DNA of 64,000 nt from Setophaga petechia. Its lineage: Eukaryota > Chordata > Aves > Passeriformes > Parulidae. The translations under genes were made by a program, and so were the position numbers. The stretch is from the NCBI GenBank assembly GCA_024362935.1, contig JANCRA010000019.1, forward strand, positions 6,878,501-6,942,500. Direction: 5' to 3'. The notes beneath the pieces are model-generated. The model had not been told where the DNA came from and did not search any database. It saw nothing but the letters and a program-made list of their open reading frames with translations. Below, piece after piece: positions 30,001-45,000 of the stretch (positions are counted from its first letter, which is position 1; every line of letters begins with the position of its first letter).

Positions 30001-33000
30001 TTTCCAAGCATTACACTGTATTTTAGTCCTCTGATCACTCCAGATAGGATGAAAAATGAAAATATAATAGAAGTAATTGATTAAATAACTTATATTTTAA
30101 CTGGTTTAGGTTTGGTAAACCTTTGCTCTCTTTTTCCCCACAGTGAAAATCTATGTTCTCTACATCACCACGGGAGCTATCCCTGGGTCAGGAACAGATG
30201 CAGATGTGTACATCATGCTGCAAGGCTCCTTGGGAGATACTGGCAGAAGAAAGTTAATTAGGAAAGGAGAAGAAAATTTCACTAAAGGAAAGGTATACTT
30301 AGAAGTTCTGCAAGATATTTTTCACTTTTAAAACCCAGTCCAATCACTGGATTTAGTGGGAATAGGGAAGTCTACAAAGTCAGTTTACAACACTTGGTGA
30401 TTAAGTGTTTGTCTATCAATATCTCAACCTTATGTGGGAAATACAGCTCCTTATGCAGCTGATGCTAGCAACACTGACAGCTAATAAAGTGACAATATCA
30501 AAAGCTTTTATATTCAATTTTACATCCAGATTTTAATACCTCTTTTCTTGCCCATGCCACTCTTCAGACTATGGCACCTTTCCTTGATTTCTACTGTCTA
30601 CCCCTCAATGTGACTCTTGGTCTCTCTCCAGACTGTCAGACACTACCCTCCATAGTTTTCTTTGGTGTACCAGGAGGGTCCTTCATTCACTGTGCAGGAG
30701 TGAGTCTTGTAGCTCATAGACATAGACCGGTCAAAGTCCAATATTGCTGCCAGAGATGCATTTCCTTGGTGCATTGTCAGTACAAGCAGAAATTGGAGGG
30801 AATTTAGGTACTGAATGTGCTGCAGAAACATGGGTAGATTTACAGAAAAATGCATGTATTTGACATGAAACCTTGTGCCTGTCGGAAACTCTGGACAAAG
30901 GGAGCGAGATTTTCAGCTGAAAAGATCACAAGATATTTTGAACATGGAATAAACAAATTGCTTGCTGGCTCTTCTTTGGAAACAAATTTGAGGACTGAAA
31001 CAATTTTTTAATTATTCCAAACCAAATATCTATTACAGAAGACTTGAGTTGGAATAGTTGAAGTTTAGAAAAAAATCCACCAGTGTCTTGCAACCAGTAA
31101 GTTATTTTAATCTGTTGGTGTTGGCTGCCAAGAAAATGAGAGTTACTTCAAGGATGCAAGCTTCCAAATCAGCCTAGACTGATAGCCAAAGCAGACATGG
31201 TATGTGTGATTAGGAGGGGCTCAGCTCCTAACTACCCCTAGCCTTGTCAATTCAGTGTCTATTGAAAGTGGATATTATATTTCTGGATTTCAGCTACTTG
31301 AAATACTTATTCATAAGAAAAGTTGGAGAGTTTAAATCATTGTTATTTAAGGGATTAAATACTGTGGATGAGGCTACTCAGTTTTGATAAAGTCACATTT
31401 GTCTTCCCTAATGCTGAAGTTCAGGTTATGGATAAGCTGATTTAACTGAGTTTTAGAGCTGCAGTCCTTTTGTCCTCATGAAGTAAAGTTAGTTTAATAT
31501 AAGTTTTACTAGGTTCCTCCTTAATCATAGTCCCACAAGTGAGTAGTCTGATTTCTAGACTGGTAGTTTCTAATTAAGAGGAACCAGGGATGTACATCTA
31601 GAAATGCTGACCAAGAAAGCAGAAGTGAACCACAAAGATTTATAACCTGAAGGGTAGTTTTGTAGTATTAGCATCTACTTCGGTTTAGCTCAGAATTTTT
31701 CTCTCTTACAGAGTAAGATGCAGATCTGGCATGTAGCCATCTCTTCATTATTTATTTGACATTTTATAGGAGCAGTGTGTGAATATAACACAGTAGCCTT
31801 ATATTTCTAAATGTAGATATCAGCACAGGAGGATTTTAGGGCTCTAAAAAGAAATTGCTTGTAGATAAGTAATAGAGAAACACATAAAAGTCTTGATTCA
31901 CTCACTGTTCAGTGAAAATAAAGGTATTTGGTTAATTGAAAAGTAAAAAATTATTATGCTAGAAAGGCTCATGCCTATGCAGCAGTATTTTTTCATTATA
32001 TGTTTTGGAGGTTTCCCAATGTTTTTTTCCCTTTAAAAGTAATCTCCAAAAAGACTCTCAAGTGTAGAATGTCTCTTTCTACACCAGCTCAATCACATAT
32101 TGTACCAAGCACCCCTGCAGTCAGAGATTCTGCACTCGGTGGTTTAGGGGATTTGGAGTATAACAGGCAGAATTTGCATTCGGAATCTTAACAGTGGTTC
32201 TGACATTTTAAAATGTGCTTTCCCTTGCAATAATTTTCCCCCTGACTATACTGTAACAGCTAGTGAACTGGAACAGTGTTTCTGTTTGAAATCATATCAA
32301 AATATGGTGTTAGTCTCACAGAATGTCAGGGCTGCTACAAGCAACAGCTTAGCTATGCGGAAGTACATAGAAATGTTTAAATATTCAGCAAAATTTGCAG
32401 TGGGTTGGAGATACTCTTCTCTCATTTAACATGTTTTTTATTTTCATGAGCTAAGTTACATGATAGTAAGAGAGTGAATTATCATCTTACATCTGAAAAG
32501 TTTCTTTGTGCCTTTCCAAAGTCCTTACACCTGTGAGACCAGCAGAGAACTTGTAGGTAAAGTAATGTGCATGATATTATTAATTCACCAGTAAGGCCCT
32601 GCAGCTCACCCCTGAGAGGGCAGCGCTGTCACCGTTGAGAGCTGAGCTTCTGGTGATCTGCTCATACTAATGAGTGTGAGGACTTGTCCTGCAAGATCCA
32701 TAGTCTTTCAAATTGCTGTGACATTGATGCCTTGTTTGATGTTCTCCTAAAAGCTGTGAGGACAGACAACGCAATCTCAGCACACATCTTCAAGCAGTTC
32801 TGCTTTCCTGAAATCCTAACAGTAATTTTTCATGATTCATGAGTCAGTTTAAGCCTGATAGATGTTACCTGCTTATGAACATTTTCTTGAACCAAGTATA
32901 CTCAGTTCAGACATTCTGTGAAAACCAGAGCCCAGTTGTGTAAAATTCTTACAGTATCTCCATGTTGCTTCTGACATGCAAGGTTTTTTCAGCAAATGTC

Positions 33001-36000
33001 ATTCTTGATGCTTCTTTATATGGCCTTTGATAGACTTGCTGTATGCTCTGTCGTATGGCTGTGAGTTATCCAAAAATTTCCTCTTTGAGAATGTGGTTTT
33101 TTTTCAGATCAGTTCCATCAAAACCAGTAAAGTACACTGAATATGTTATGACTGATATTTAAGTATTTTAATCTAGGTTTTATGAAATTGGCCAGTATTT
33201 TAAGTATTCCACTTTATAGAAGCACTAAATTCGCTGACAATTTTTGCTTCATTCTATTAGTATTTGAAAAGATATATTCTTTATCCTACCCTATATTTAG
33301 ACATCAACTGCTCAGGTTGGTGCCATGGTAACTGCAGCACATACAAAAATTTTCAGTGAGAGGTGACTGTTGGTGCTCAGTTTCAGTACTCACAGATTAA
33401 GCACTGACAATAAAAAAAAACCAAAAAAAACCACTTCAGCAAAAAGTCCATGTGTGCCAGGATACACAAAGTGTCAGAATGTGGCACAGCGTCCTGAGAT
33501 CACAAGTAGGAAGCCAGTGAAGTCCACATCCCACCACACTGACAGTGCTGCTATTTTGTGACTGCAGATAGACCTTCTCTTATGGAAAGCATGCCTGACA
33601 TAATGATTAAGTAGGTGCCAAATGTCATTGATCCAAATGAATTAATCACAGTGGCAGGCTGTTGGCCAAGTTACTGTTATACAGAAATGAACACTAAATC
33701 AATCTGGTCATCATAGAATCACAGAATTGTTTAGGTTGGAAGAGACCTTTAAGATCAAGTCCAGCTGTTGACCCAGCACTGCTAAGTCCACCACTGAACC
33801 ATGTCCCTGGCTACATGTTTCCCTAGGCAGCCTGTTCTAATTCGTGACAACAATTTCATTGAAGAAATTTTTTCATATAGCCATTCTAAACCTCCCCTAG
33901 CGCAACTCAAAGTCATTTCCTCTTATGCTGTGGCTTGTCATCTGGGAGAAGAGATCAACCCCAATCTGGTTGCAACCAATCTCCCCCTGAGCCTCCCTCC
34001 TTTCAGGCAGTTAGAGAAAGCAATCAGGTCTCCCTGAGCCTCCTTTTCTCCAGGCTAACCAGTTCTATCAGCTGCTCCTCTTTGGATTTCTGCTTCAGAC
34101 CCTTCACCAGCTTCGTTGCCATTCTCTGGACACACTCCAAGCACCTCAATGTCTTTCTTGTAGAGAGGGGCCCAAAACTGAACACAGAATTCAAGGTGTG
34201 GCCTCATCAGTGCGGAGTACAGGGGGGCAATCATTGCCCTGGTCCTGCTGGCCACCCTATCTCTGATACATGCCAGGATGCCTTTGGCTGCCTTGGCCAC
34301 CTGGGCACACACTGGCTCATGTTCAGCAGCTGTCAACCAGAGCCTCCAGGTCCTTGGTGGTTTTCCAGCCACTCTTACCCAGTCCTGTAGTATTTCATGG
34401 GGTTTTGAGACCCAAGTGCAAGACCTGGCACTTGGTCTCGCTGTACCTCATGCAGTTGCCCCTTGGCCCTTGGATCCAGCCTGTCCAAATCCCTGTGCAG
34501 AGCCTTTCTGCCCTCCAGCAGATCAACACTCTCGCCCAACTTGGTGGTGTCTGCAAACTGACTGAGGGTGCCCTTGATTCCTTCATCGAAATTCTCAATA
34601 ATGATATTAAAGAGGACTGGAGCCAGTGCTGAGCCCTGGGGAGCACCAGTAGTAACCAGCCACTCACTGGATTTAACTCCATTCACCACCACTCTCTGGG
34701 CCTGGCCATCCAGTCAGATTTTATCCAGAGAAGAGTGTACTCATTGAAGCCATGAGCAGACACTTTCTCTAGGACAATGTTGTGGGAAATTGTATCAAAG
34801 GCTTTCTTACAGTGCAGCTTAACAGATTTCACAGCCTTTCATTCATTCACTAAGGAGGTCACTCTGTAATAGAAGAAGAACAGGTTGGTCAAGCAGGACC
34901 TGCCTTTCATAAGGCCACGATGGCTGAGACTGTGTGAGTGTGCTGTGTGATGATACTCGAGGTGATCTGTGCCATGACCTTCCCTGGCATGTAGATCAGG
35001 CCTGTAGTTCCCTGGATCCTCCTTCCAACACTTATTGTAGATTCGTGTCACATTTGCTAATTTCCAGTCAAATGGGACCTGTCCAGTCAGCTGGGACTTC
35101 CTGTAAATGATGGAAAGAGGTTTGGGGAGCACTTCTGCCAGCTCCCTAGGTACCCTTAGGTGAATCCCATCAAGCTCCATATGTGTTTCTCTTTGCTGTA
35201 GCAGGTTGCTGGTCCTTTCCCCTTGGATTGTAGGGGCTTCATTCTGCTCCCTGTCTCTGTTTCACATCTCAGGGGGCTGGAAGACCAACTGGTCTTCCTA
35301 TTAGAGACTGAGGCAAAGATGGCAGTAAGTACCTGAACCTTTCCCTCAGTCTTTGCCAGCTCTGTTTGTGGCACTCATGGCTGCTTGCACTCCCTCAGGG
35401 CTTCTTCTGTACGTGGGGGGAGCTTGGCCACCATTGGTTCTGGCCCTGTGTCCTGTCACCTGCTGTGGCTCGAGCTGTGGGTTCCTGGGGGATCTCTCTG
35501 CTATCCTGAGGTTCCTTTGGGAAGATCCCTGTGTACCACACTGCAGCGTTCAGCTGCTGATTGTGCCAGCCCCAGAGCAGCTCACCTTGGCCATTTGATT
35601 GCTACTTTTTGTTACACCATCTTAAGATCTGTTGAGCAGAAGAATTAATCAGATGGGAAATAGGAAAATATGGAATGCCATCATAGTGAAGGAAAAGCTG
35701 GTGAAGGTTGTCAGAAACCGCGAGGAGAAACGCAGAAAGAAAGAACATTCCTAAAACTTTATAAAATCCTAAGAGACAGTGGCAAGTACCTGAGTTATGT
35801 GCAGTTCTCATTGATACCTCCAGGATGGCATTTTCCAGTCAGCGGTTGCAGTCAGTGAGAGATTTATAAGGGACAGAGTCAGAACATCCTCTTGCAATCA
35901 CCCAGCTTGTCTATACAGCACTGGCCAATGTTTGGAGTTGGGTGAATAATTAATTTCAGTTTTCTGACATATTCTTGCAGGGCAAAAAAATCTGTAAAAC

Positions 36001-39000
36001 TTTGTTGCAAAAAATTTAAAACTGGGAAAAGTTAATTAATGCTAAAATTACCTGCAAGAGGGGGTTACCTCATTCTGTCTATATAGATCTCAAAAATAAA
36101 TCATGGAAGTGACATTTCTAAAGCTGAAATGCATCTCACTTAGTTTCACTTGCCTATATTCTACACATTTGTTCTAACATGATGGCTTAAGCATCTGCTG
36201 CAGAAAGGGAGTGATGGTTACCTTCTCTCTTCATTTGGACATTTATCTTAAAATGAAATTAGTTAACCTCAGAGAGTACCTGCTGTTTTCTTTGAAGGAA
36301 ATTGTCTTATAATATAGACTTATTTTAGATAGGCCAAGTTGGGTGAGTGAATTTCATGCCCTGTTCATTTCAGGGTTTTGATAAACAAGGTGATTTTAAA
36401 ATAAAATGCAGCTAAATTTATTAGCTTGATTTATTAAAAATCTTAAAGCAATTATGGTTAATACAAGTGTGTTTTTTTCAGGAAATAAAATATTCCATCA
36501 TTTTCCTCAATGCAGCAAGAACTAAATTAAATTCAGTTCAAGTTAAAAAGTTTAGAAAATATAGCTAACTCCAAATGAATGAAGTTGTGATGAAACCAGT
36601 GATGAAGTTTAAATCTAGATGGAAAGCTGTTTCAAAGCTTAAGGATACTTGTTTTTTCTTTTAAATATTAGAGATTCACACTATTTTCCGGCTAAATTTG
36701 TCAAAATTTAACTTCTTGGAATTGAATTTTGTCACACTTGTGACTGCTAGTTTAGCAGTCTTATACAAATTTCTACTGCCCTTGACAGTATTTATGACAA
36801 TAAGGAAATCAGTATGCCTTTGACAAGTTCAATAGATTATTCTGCTTGATTCACTGAAAAGAAGGTTTCCAGTGATTTATTAACTCTCACAAATCTTTTC
36901 AGAGCGCTCTTCAATTTAGCACCCTACTTCTTTGAGTGTCATAACTGGAGATTCTATTTGCATAATCTCTGAAATCTTGTTTTCTTCCAGATAAATCATG
37001 GAAATACTAAAGAGCACATTCTTATTAACTGGCTTCACTGCATTGAGATGTGCTTGAAAATATTCTCTTTTTACAGCTACACTTGGAGACATTTTATTAT
37101 ACCATTATTATATTTGATTATAGTGTCTTAATGAAAATATCATACAATGATCTGCATTTCTGAAGTTGAAGAAAATTACATTCATCCTATTTTCTGTGCC
37201 TGTTAAACCAGATATCAAACTTGGACTGGTTTTCAATCAATCCAACAATCCAGCTGCATCAGATGGGATTGAATCTGTCCAAAGTGATAGCTGTCTTATG
37301 TTTGTTTGTGTTTTGTTGCTGGTTTGCTTGATTTTTAAATCTCTTTTGTTTGATATGATTTATGATTACAGCTTTGGATGTGGCTGATGATACTGATCTA
37401 GGTAGTAGTCCTTTTGCATTTTATTAAATACATTTTAAAGTCTGATTGAAAAGTCTCTACCTAGTTGGCAGAATGTTCATAGCTATTGATCATTATAAAA
37501 TGCCCCTATTCTTTCTTACTCTTGTTGCTGTTTTGTGCATAGAAATCTTGTTTCAAAAGGATTTCTTTCCAGTTATAATAAGATTATTAACATAAGATCA
37601 GTGCAGGGCAAATATATTTGGGGTTTTTTACTACCCCTATTCTTTCACTGATTCTTCACCAATCTTGTTGAAGACTGATAAACTATGATAAATGTGGGTT
37701 ATCAGAAACCTCAAATGATTCATTCATTATAATCTATGTTAATGTTTTCATGCAGAGATAAAAATTTTCAATGAATTTATAGCTGAGAATTTAACATAAT
37801 ACAAAATCATGCTTGCAGAAATGTGAGTCTAGAAGGAAATTCAGTGTTGGCTTTTTCAGATGCATGAAAACCCCTGTTTTTAAATAAGCATTTTTAAAGA
37901 AGCATACAGAACACTACATGGCAGTGAGGGCACACTCAGAGGCACTGTCCATCCTTCCACTGAGCTGAGCCAAGACAGTACTGCTACCAGTGCTACTTAC
38001 CACCCAATATTTCCACCTCTGAAGGCTGCTGGCACAGTGACATTTGCACTGTCCAATGTTTATTAGCTTAAGCAGTTCATATCATTAGTGATTTGGGCTT
38101 TTTCACTTGATCTATCTCAATAAAATTTTGCTGGAGCTGATTTTGTGGTTGTCCTTGCCCAACTAAAAAGGTGGTAATGTCCTTCTAAGAGGAGGCAGTG
38201 ATGTGACAATCATTTGGGACAGGGTGGAAAGGTTCTGTTCAGCACAACTGGAAGAGCCCATAGGACCACAGTCTGAAGGGGCAAAAGTAATTTTTCTCTT
38301 TTTTCTCCCTTTCCAGGAATGTTTACACACTGTTTCTGATTGGGCTCATTGTTACAGGGGGCCTTTATATGCCTACCTGTGTTAAAATTGCTTTGTTTTC
38401 AGTGGAGTTTCTCCAGATTAACAAGTGAGATCAAAATAATCAGGCAGCAAATCAATAGGTTTGCTAAGCCTAATAGAAAAGGTCCTTTATCTAGACACTC
38501 TGACTCCTTTTCCAATAAAAGCCTATTAAAATGATACTAACATTAGCAGTATGGTAAATCACTTGTGCATACAGGTTGATGAAATGAAGCATATGGTGTG
38601 TCTTGACTTGCCATTTTCAGTTCTTCTGGGAATATCATCATTAACCAACCATCAAGTCTCAGTACCAAGCCTGTAAAATGATTGGCATTTATAAAGGTAA
38701 ATATTGCACAGTGACTTTTCAAATGCTTCTCCTGTTACAAGAGCTATTGCAGCTGCTGCAGACAGTGATATGTTGCCAGCACTGTCACAGAAGAGTACTG
38801 AATAAAGTCATAATAAACTGGGTCATAGATTCAAAGAAAAGGCTCAAAACGTGAGTCCCTGGAAAAAAAAAGAAACATTTGAAGAATATCTGAAAAGGAG
38901 TTAAGAAAAAAACCCCAAACTTTAGATATTCTGAAAGGATTGCTGGAATTATTGTCATAAAGGAAGTTTTTAGTCCTTATTTTTTTAGCCAAGAAGTATG

Positions 39001-42000
39001 AAAAGTACCAGTTCTGGTTTGCAAGGGCAGCTCTTCTGGGTCACAGAGGATATATGGCTCTACCATTGTCAGTCTTAGCTTCTCAGACTGGGAAAATATC
39101 TTTCTTTCTCCAGGCAATGTTAATTAAGAAAATTTAGTAGGCTGTACATACATACAAATTGCTTTAATGCTATTCTGAGAAAATTCAATATAAGCTCCGC
39201 TGAATTAGACAATGTGTATTATTATCAATATTTAGCGTGACTTCTCAGTTCAAACCTAATTTGCTAGTAGTAACTAAAAAACAATTAACATTTTTTCCCC
39301 AGGGGAAAATGATGAAGATAAATTTCATATTCTATAGGTTTGCTTATGTTCTGTGTGTTTTCTTCCTCTCTCTTTCTCTTTCTGCAGAAGAATTAACCCT
39401 ACAGTAATTTCAAAGGTTCCCATTTGTAAGTCAAATAAAAGGTAGAATATCATGTGATGTACAAGACCTGTTGACAACTCGAGTATTTAGAAAATTTTAT
39501 GCCTAATCCATGGTCTCAGCTGAATCTACAAAAATATTAGCTAAATTATTAATAATAATTGAATTTCATAAAATTAGAATGAAATATATGTCATAATCTC
39601 TCTGTTTGCAGACAACTTGAGAGGAGAAAAGTGAATTAAATTTAGCAAATAAATTATCTCTAGCCAATTGTTTTTAGCTCTAACATTTATGGTTGCTGCT
39701 CTTTCTCTGTTCTTTTTTGGTCTCTTGACTAAAATAAAGCTCATTACACTGCGTAGATTTTCAAATGTACACATAAAGAGAAAATATTATCTTGTCTATG
39801 AGGTGAGTTTATCCCAGATGACACAATTTATAGCCTATTTAATAGTTCCTTAACTTGCAGTTTATTAGATGTTTGAATAGTCTGCACATTTGTCCATGGA
39901 TTTTTGAGATTTTACATTCTCTAAAGTGAGCTTGTTAAAATGGCACATTGACAAACGATAGTGTGTCCAACACAAAAAAAAATCAAGATTTTCACAGATG
40001 TTTTTTCCATCAAAATATAAATATTTTCATAGGAAAAAGGAATTGGAAAACATTTTATGTCTTAACTATACTTGCTTTTATCTGTGGCTGGATCCTCCAG
40101 GTCATAGATAACCCATAGCACATACTAGCCCTGATTTATTAAGTCACTAAGTTAATCAGTACTAAAAGTTTGTTAACCGTCAAACTTGATGCAAGTCAGA
40201 CCCAACTATTCTTCTGGGGACAGCACAAGACTAGAAGCAGCAAATTATTGTCTGTAGTTCTCAAATATTCCTAACTCTCCTTTCCAAGAGTGGATCACTG
40301 ACAACAGATTTTTTTGGAGATGCTGATGACCATGCCACTAAATTAGTCATTCTCTGGAAAACTCTCTTCTCTAAAAAAGAAATTATTCTAACAAGTATCT
40401 GACAAGAGCTTTCTAATGTGTTTCCAATAAAATAATTGCGCTTGTTTCAGCTGGGGTAGCATTAATTTTCTTCCCAGTGGCTTGTATGTGGCTGTGCTTT
40501 GGATTTGTGCTGAGCAGAGAGTTGGTAATACAGAGATGTTTTTGTTATCACTTGCACAGAGCCAAGGCCTTTCCTGCTTTTTGTGCTGCCACACTGGTGA
40601 GGGGGCTGGAGGTGCTTGGGAGGGTGGGAGGAGACACAGCCAGGACAGGTGAGCCCAACTGTCCAAAGGGATATTCCATGCCTTATGGCATCATGTCCAG
40701 TATAGAAAGGCAGGGAAGAAGGGGGAAGGAGGACATTTGAAGTGATGGCATTTGTCTTTCTAAGTAATCTCTGCAAGTTCTGGGGCCCTGCTCTTCTGGA
40801 GATGGCTGAACACCTGCCTGCCCATGGAAAGAAGTGAATCAATTCCTTGTTTTGCTCTGCTTGTGTGCATGGCTCTTGCTTTCTCTATTAAACTTTATCT
40901 CAACCCACAAATTTTCTAGCTTTTACCATTCTCATTCTCTCCTTGATCTTGCTGGGGAGGGGGTGAGCGAGCAGCTCTGTAGGGCTTGGATAATGCCTGG
41001 GGTTAAATCTCAACAATCATGCATTACTATAAGCATTATCATTTGCAAGAACTAGCAGCAATTTTAGGATAAATTTGCACATTTTGTGAACTTAAAATAT
41101 TTCTTTCTTCTGACAGACACAGGGGTCTGTATGTTTCTTACTTCAACGTGTGTTTTTCAGTCATCTCCTAACTGCATGTATTTTTAACACATTTCATTTA
41201 ATAAGTGTAACGACTTCATTTTATTCAGGCATGATGGTATAACTTTACCAATCCAATTAAAGCTGGAATAAAGGAGTGATGAAATTAATATCACAATTAA
41301 TGTAAATTAAGAGTTCAAATTAATGGCATTCAATCATCAAATTAGTCCAAGAGGTAATAAAATAAAATGGTTGTGTTGACACTCAACCTTAATTTTTTGA
41401 TTTAGCTAAGGAAAACATGAAGAGGAGCCTCTTTTTCTGCAGTTCTGCACTCCTTCTAGAATTTCAGCTGTTCCAATGTATTTGCTCTGCTGTTAGATTC
41501 AGTAAGCTGCTGATAACCTTGCCTCCTTGTGAGGAAGTATAGCTACTCAAATGCCTCTTTGAGATTATTTCCTTCATATCATTGTCTCATTTTCCCATTT
41601 CACATGATAGCTTAAGAGTGATAATGCAGATGTGTTGATTAGATGGTACATTGCAGCAGTTTTTGAGTAACATGACCATTCTGTCTACAAGTTATAGAGT
41701 AATCAGTAACAGGTTGATTATTATTTTTAGGACATTATTAAAAGTGTGGCTCCCAAACACACACCTTCAAATTCACATGTTCAGATATTAATGAAAAACG
41801 AAAAACAAAAGTTGAAGAACAAATTTATAATTTTTCTGTTTCTAGGGATTCTTTTAAATGTGGGTGGTCATATCTAATCTGCAATTTTAAGCTCAACATT
41901 TGAGTTTATGCTGTGTCTTATTAAGTTGCAAGTTGGTTGGGCTCATCTTTGTGACACAAATCTTTCAGCAGTTCTTCAGCTGGAAAACCTGTCTAGGAAA

Positions 42001-45000
42001 GAATGGAGGTGTAGCAAGAGAAGTGCTTTTTTCTGTTTCAACTCTGCATAAACCTTTAAGGGTTGCTCTGGCAGAGAAACTTCAATGTGAATTACTTTGG
42101 GAAGACTTCAAGACTTCTCAGGACTCAAGTATTTTCATTATTATTGCTACCTATTCCCTTCAAAACTGTCTTTGCATCCTTAAATCATCCTGGAAATTCC
42201 ATCACAAATAACACTAGATTTTAACAGTTATCAACCCCAGTAGAAATGAGATGATAATTCATAAATCTATAAAGCAAAAAATGTAGAAAGTCTCTGTGCC
42301 AAGAATTTAATGTCTGTTTTTCAGCTGAGGAAACAGGAAATAAGTGTAACACTCACAAAAAGCCAGAATCAGATATTGTGAAAGTGTTGAATGTCTGATA
42401 TATCACAATTATCTTTAAGAATCTTATTTCAGTGTTCTAAACATTGTAAAATTATTGTGGGTTTTTTAACTGATAGAAAATAGCAGAACTTATTTCAACA
42501 TAGTTTTATTTAATATTTTTCTTTCCATTCAATTATTTATATTCAAACTAATCTACAAGTTAACCCAAATCTGGAACCAAGAGTGTCATTCTTTCTTTAG
42601 AGATTCCTTCTGTGATGTTTGTTTCTACTTTTCTCATTCTCTGTATTTCATTCCTGAAATAGTCCTTGGGGTCTATTTTGCCGAGAGTAGGATATGTTTA
42701 AAATATATTCCATGTAGATCATTAAATATCAGTTTTGGGAAGGAAAATTTCTCATTAAGCATGCATAGGCAACTGATAGATCTGTGTGGGCAAAGAGGGG
42801 GCTTAGATGTAAATTTCAGAACCACAAAGGAAAGAAATACTTTTTACTGCAGGCATTTAGCATAGTTAAACTTGTCATTTCTGGTTCTGTTAGTATTTAT
42901 TGAGTTAATTCAAAAATCCTGATTTTCTTCTCACTTTCATAGTTCAAACTACACTGATCATTTAGTTACATGATTCTGTTTCCATATGACTTCTGATTCT
43001 GAATTTTTCAGGTGGATATTTTTCAAGTGGAGGCAGTAGATATTGGTATTCTGCAAAGGATGGTTGTTGAAAAAGGGAGAGGCTCTGACTGGCTTCTAGA
43101 GAAGATTATTGTGAAAGAGTCAGCATCTTCAGGGACAGAAACGCTGTTAATGGCTCAAACATGGCTTAAAGACAGACGTGATGGAAAAAGATCTGCCTCA
43201 GTAACTCTGGATGTCACAGGTCAACACTATCTTCAAACTATCATCTGCTAAGAAACTCATTCCAAACTGGAGAATGCAGCTATACAATTTGCTTCTACAA
43301 ACAAGTTGTGATTTAAAATATTCCAGTAGAACATTGTCATTATACAGGGAATTAGTGTGTCTGAACACTTTGTGTTTTAGTACCATTTAATAACTGCAAT
43401 TTGCCAGAGGATAATTCCTGCTTTGTTACTCCAGATTTAAAATGGTGTACATGCCAAGAAATTTGTCCTATTCCTTTTTTACAAGTTCCTACCTCTCCAA
43501 GTCTTACTTCTACACCTGCAAACTATTTTTAAGCTTCTAATACCAATTACTTGCTAGGCAGAGTGAAAATGAGGTAAAAAGCAGGGAAAACTCTGCTTAA
43601 GCAGTGGAGAAAATGTCTCCATTGTATTCAAGATGACTAATTTACATTATTTATGCTACTCTGTTTGGACAACTTTTTCCAGAATCTGGACATGCTTTTG
43701 ACTGACACCATGAGAGTAGTCAGGCCACACAAGAGCATTTTTGAGCCCACTGCCTGCGGCTCTTTGTCAAGACAGGAAAGGAATGTACACCCTCCCTCCC
43801 TCCCTCCCTCCCTGTGTCATGGCTTCAATCCAAGCATGGATTTCAACACAATCTGGTGTGCAAGCTGAGAGGAACCACAACACGCTCCAACCACATCAGT
43901 AGGCACCAAAACCAAGAATGTACCTCTAAGACAGATGTATTTATTCTCCTGCCTCTCAGAGAAGTTAATTTACAGTATAGATGAGTCCTTGGATTGCAAA
44001 ACGTGTTCTGATTTATTCTTCCTAACTCCCTGGGCATTTGCTGGCACTTGTCCAGCAATAGCCTCTTGAGACTGAAGAAGATTCTAGTTCAATTGATTTC
44101 CTCTACTGTATGATCTCTAACTTTTGATCATTTGAAACCAGGAAAAAAAGGAGGAAACTGTTTGTGTGCAAATGCAAATAATTTCAGCTTTGATTTTGTT
44201 TGTATGTTGGGACATCTCTGAAAAAATAAAAAAGGCAATATTTTGTTCTGTTTCTATCAAACTTCATTGATTAGGACAAATGTTCCTGTGAGTTTCTTTA
44301 TACAATAATTGGCAAATCCAGTCTTGGTTATGAGGTCAAAAGAAGTATTCTCATTTTCAGTTCAGGTCACTACCTAATGTTTACAGGCAGCTTTGATCTA
44401 TACCAAATCCCAATGAAATCAGAGGGGACCCATATCTGTGGGAGGGGCATCAGCCTGTAGAATGGGCATTAAAGACATCCAATTAGTGCTCATTCATCCA
44501 GAGCATAAATCGTACAAATGAAAGGGAAATACTTTCAAATGAAAAATACTTGAATCTTCATCTTACTACCATTTTCCTAGTAAAGAGCCAGCCCTAGAGA
44601 CAGTTCATTTAATGGGATGATATTTAGATGATACTTAAATAGAAAATCACACTGTACATTCCTTAGTTAAGTCTTTAATCTAAATGATATAATACTCAGT
44701 CAATTGCCTCACTGGACATGAATACGGACCTTTATTATCATATAGACACTGTTCTACAAAAGTATTAATTTTATCTTTTTTTTTTTTTTTTTAATTAGAA
44801 GTTCAGGAGAGGAGGAGTACATCTGCCTGGCCTTTAGGAAGAGACCAAATGAATTCAGGTATAGCTTCTGTCTTTACCTTGACTGTTTCATTAATCAGTT
44901 TTGAAATAATAATGTGAGAATATTTTCATCACAATATGTCATTATACTTACTACTACTGACAATAGTTTCCCCTTGTAAAAAATGGCAATGAACTTAGGG

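Larger units (their letters stand above)
30293..43011 (+). other. intron 11 (12.7 kb, largest intron)
   Basis: This is the largest intron in the window. Its flanking exons encode adjoining halves of PLAT 5 (FTKGK joining [12 protein letters not shown]), so no coding exon should be missing. It contains a CR1 fragment at 33711-35370 and a solo LTR at 40437-41015. The stretches 30293-33710, 35371-40436 and 41016-43011 are otherwise AT-rich and unrecognised. A GC-richer block at 35371-35600 next to the CR1 may belong to it or to another repeat. Confidence 0.7.

Noticed and set aside
33935..34632. Overlapping + strand frames of 151, 120 and 95 codons
   Set aside because: They are antisense to the second CR1 copy and show no independent coding signal.
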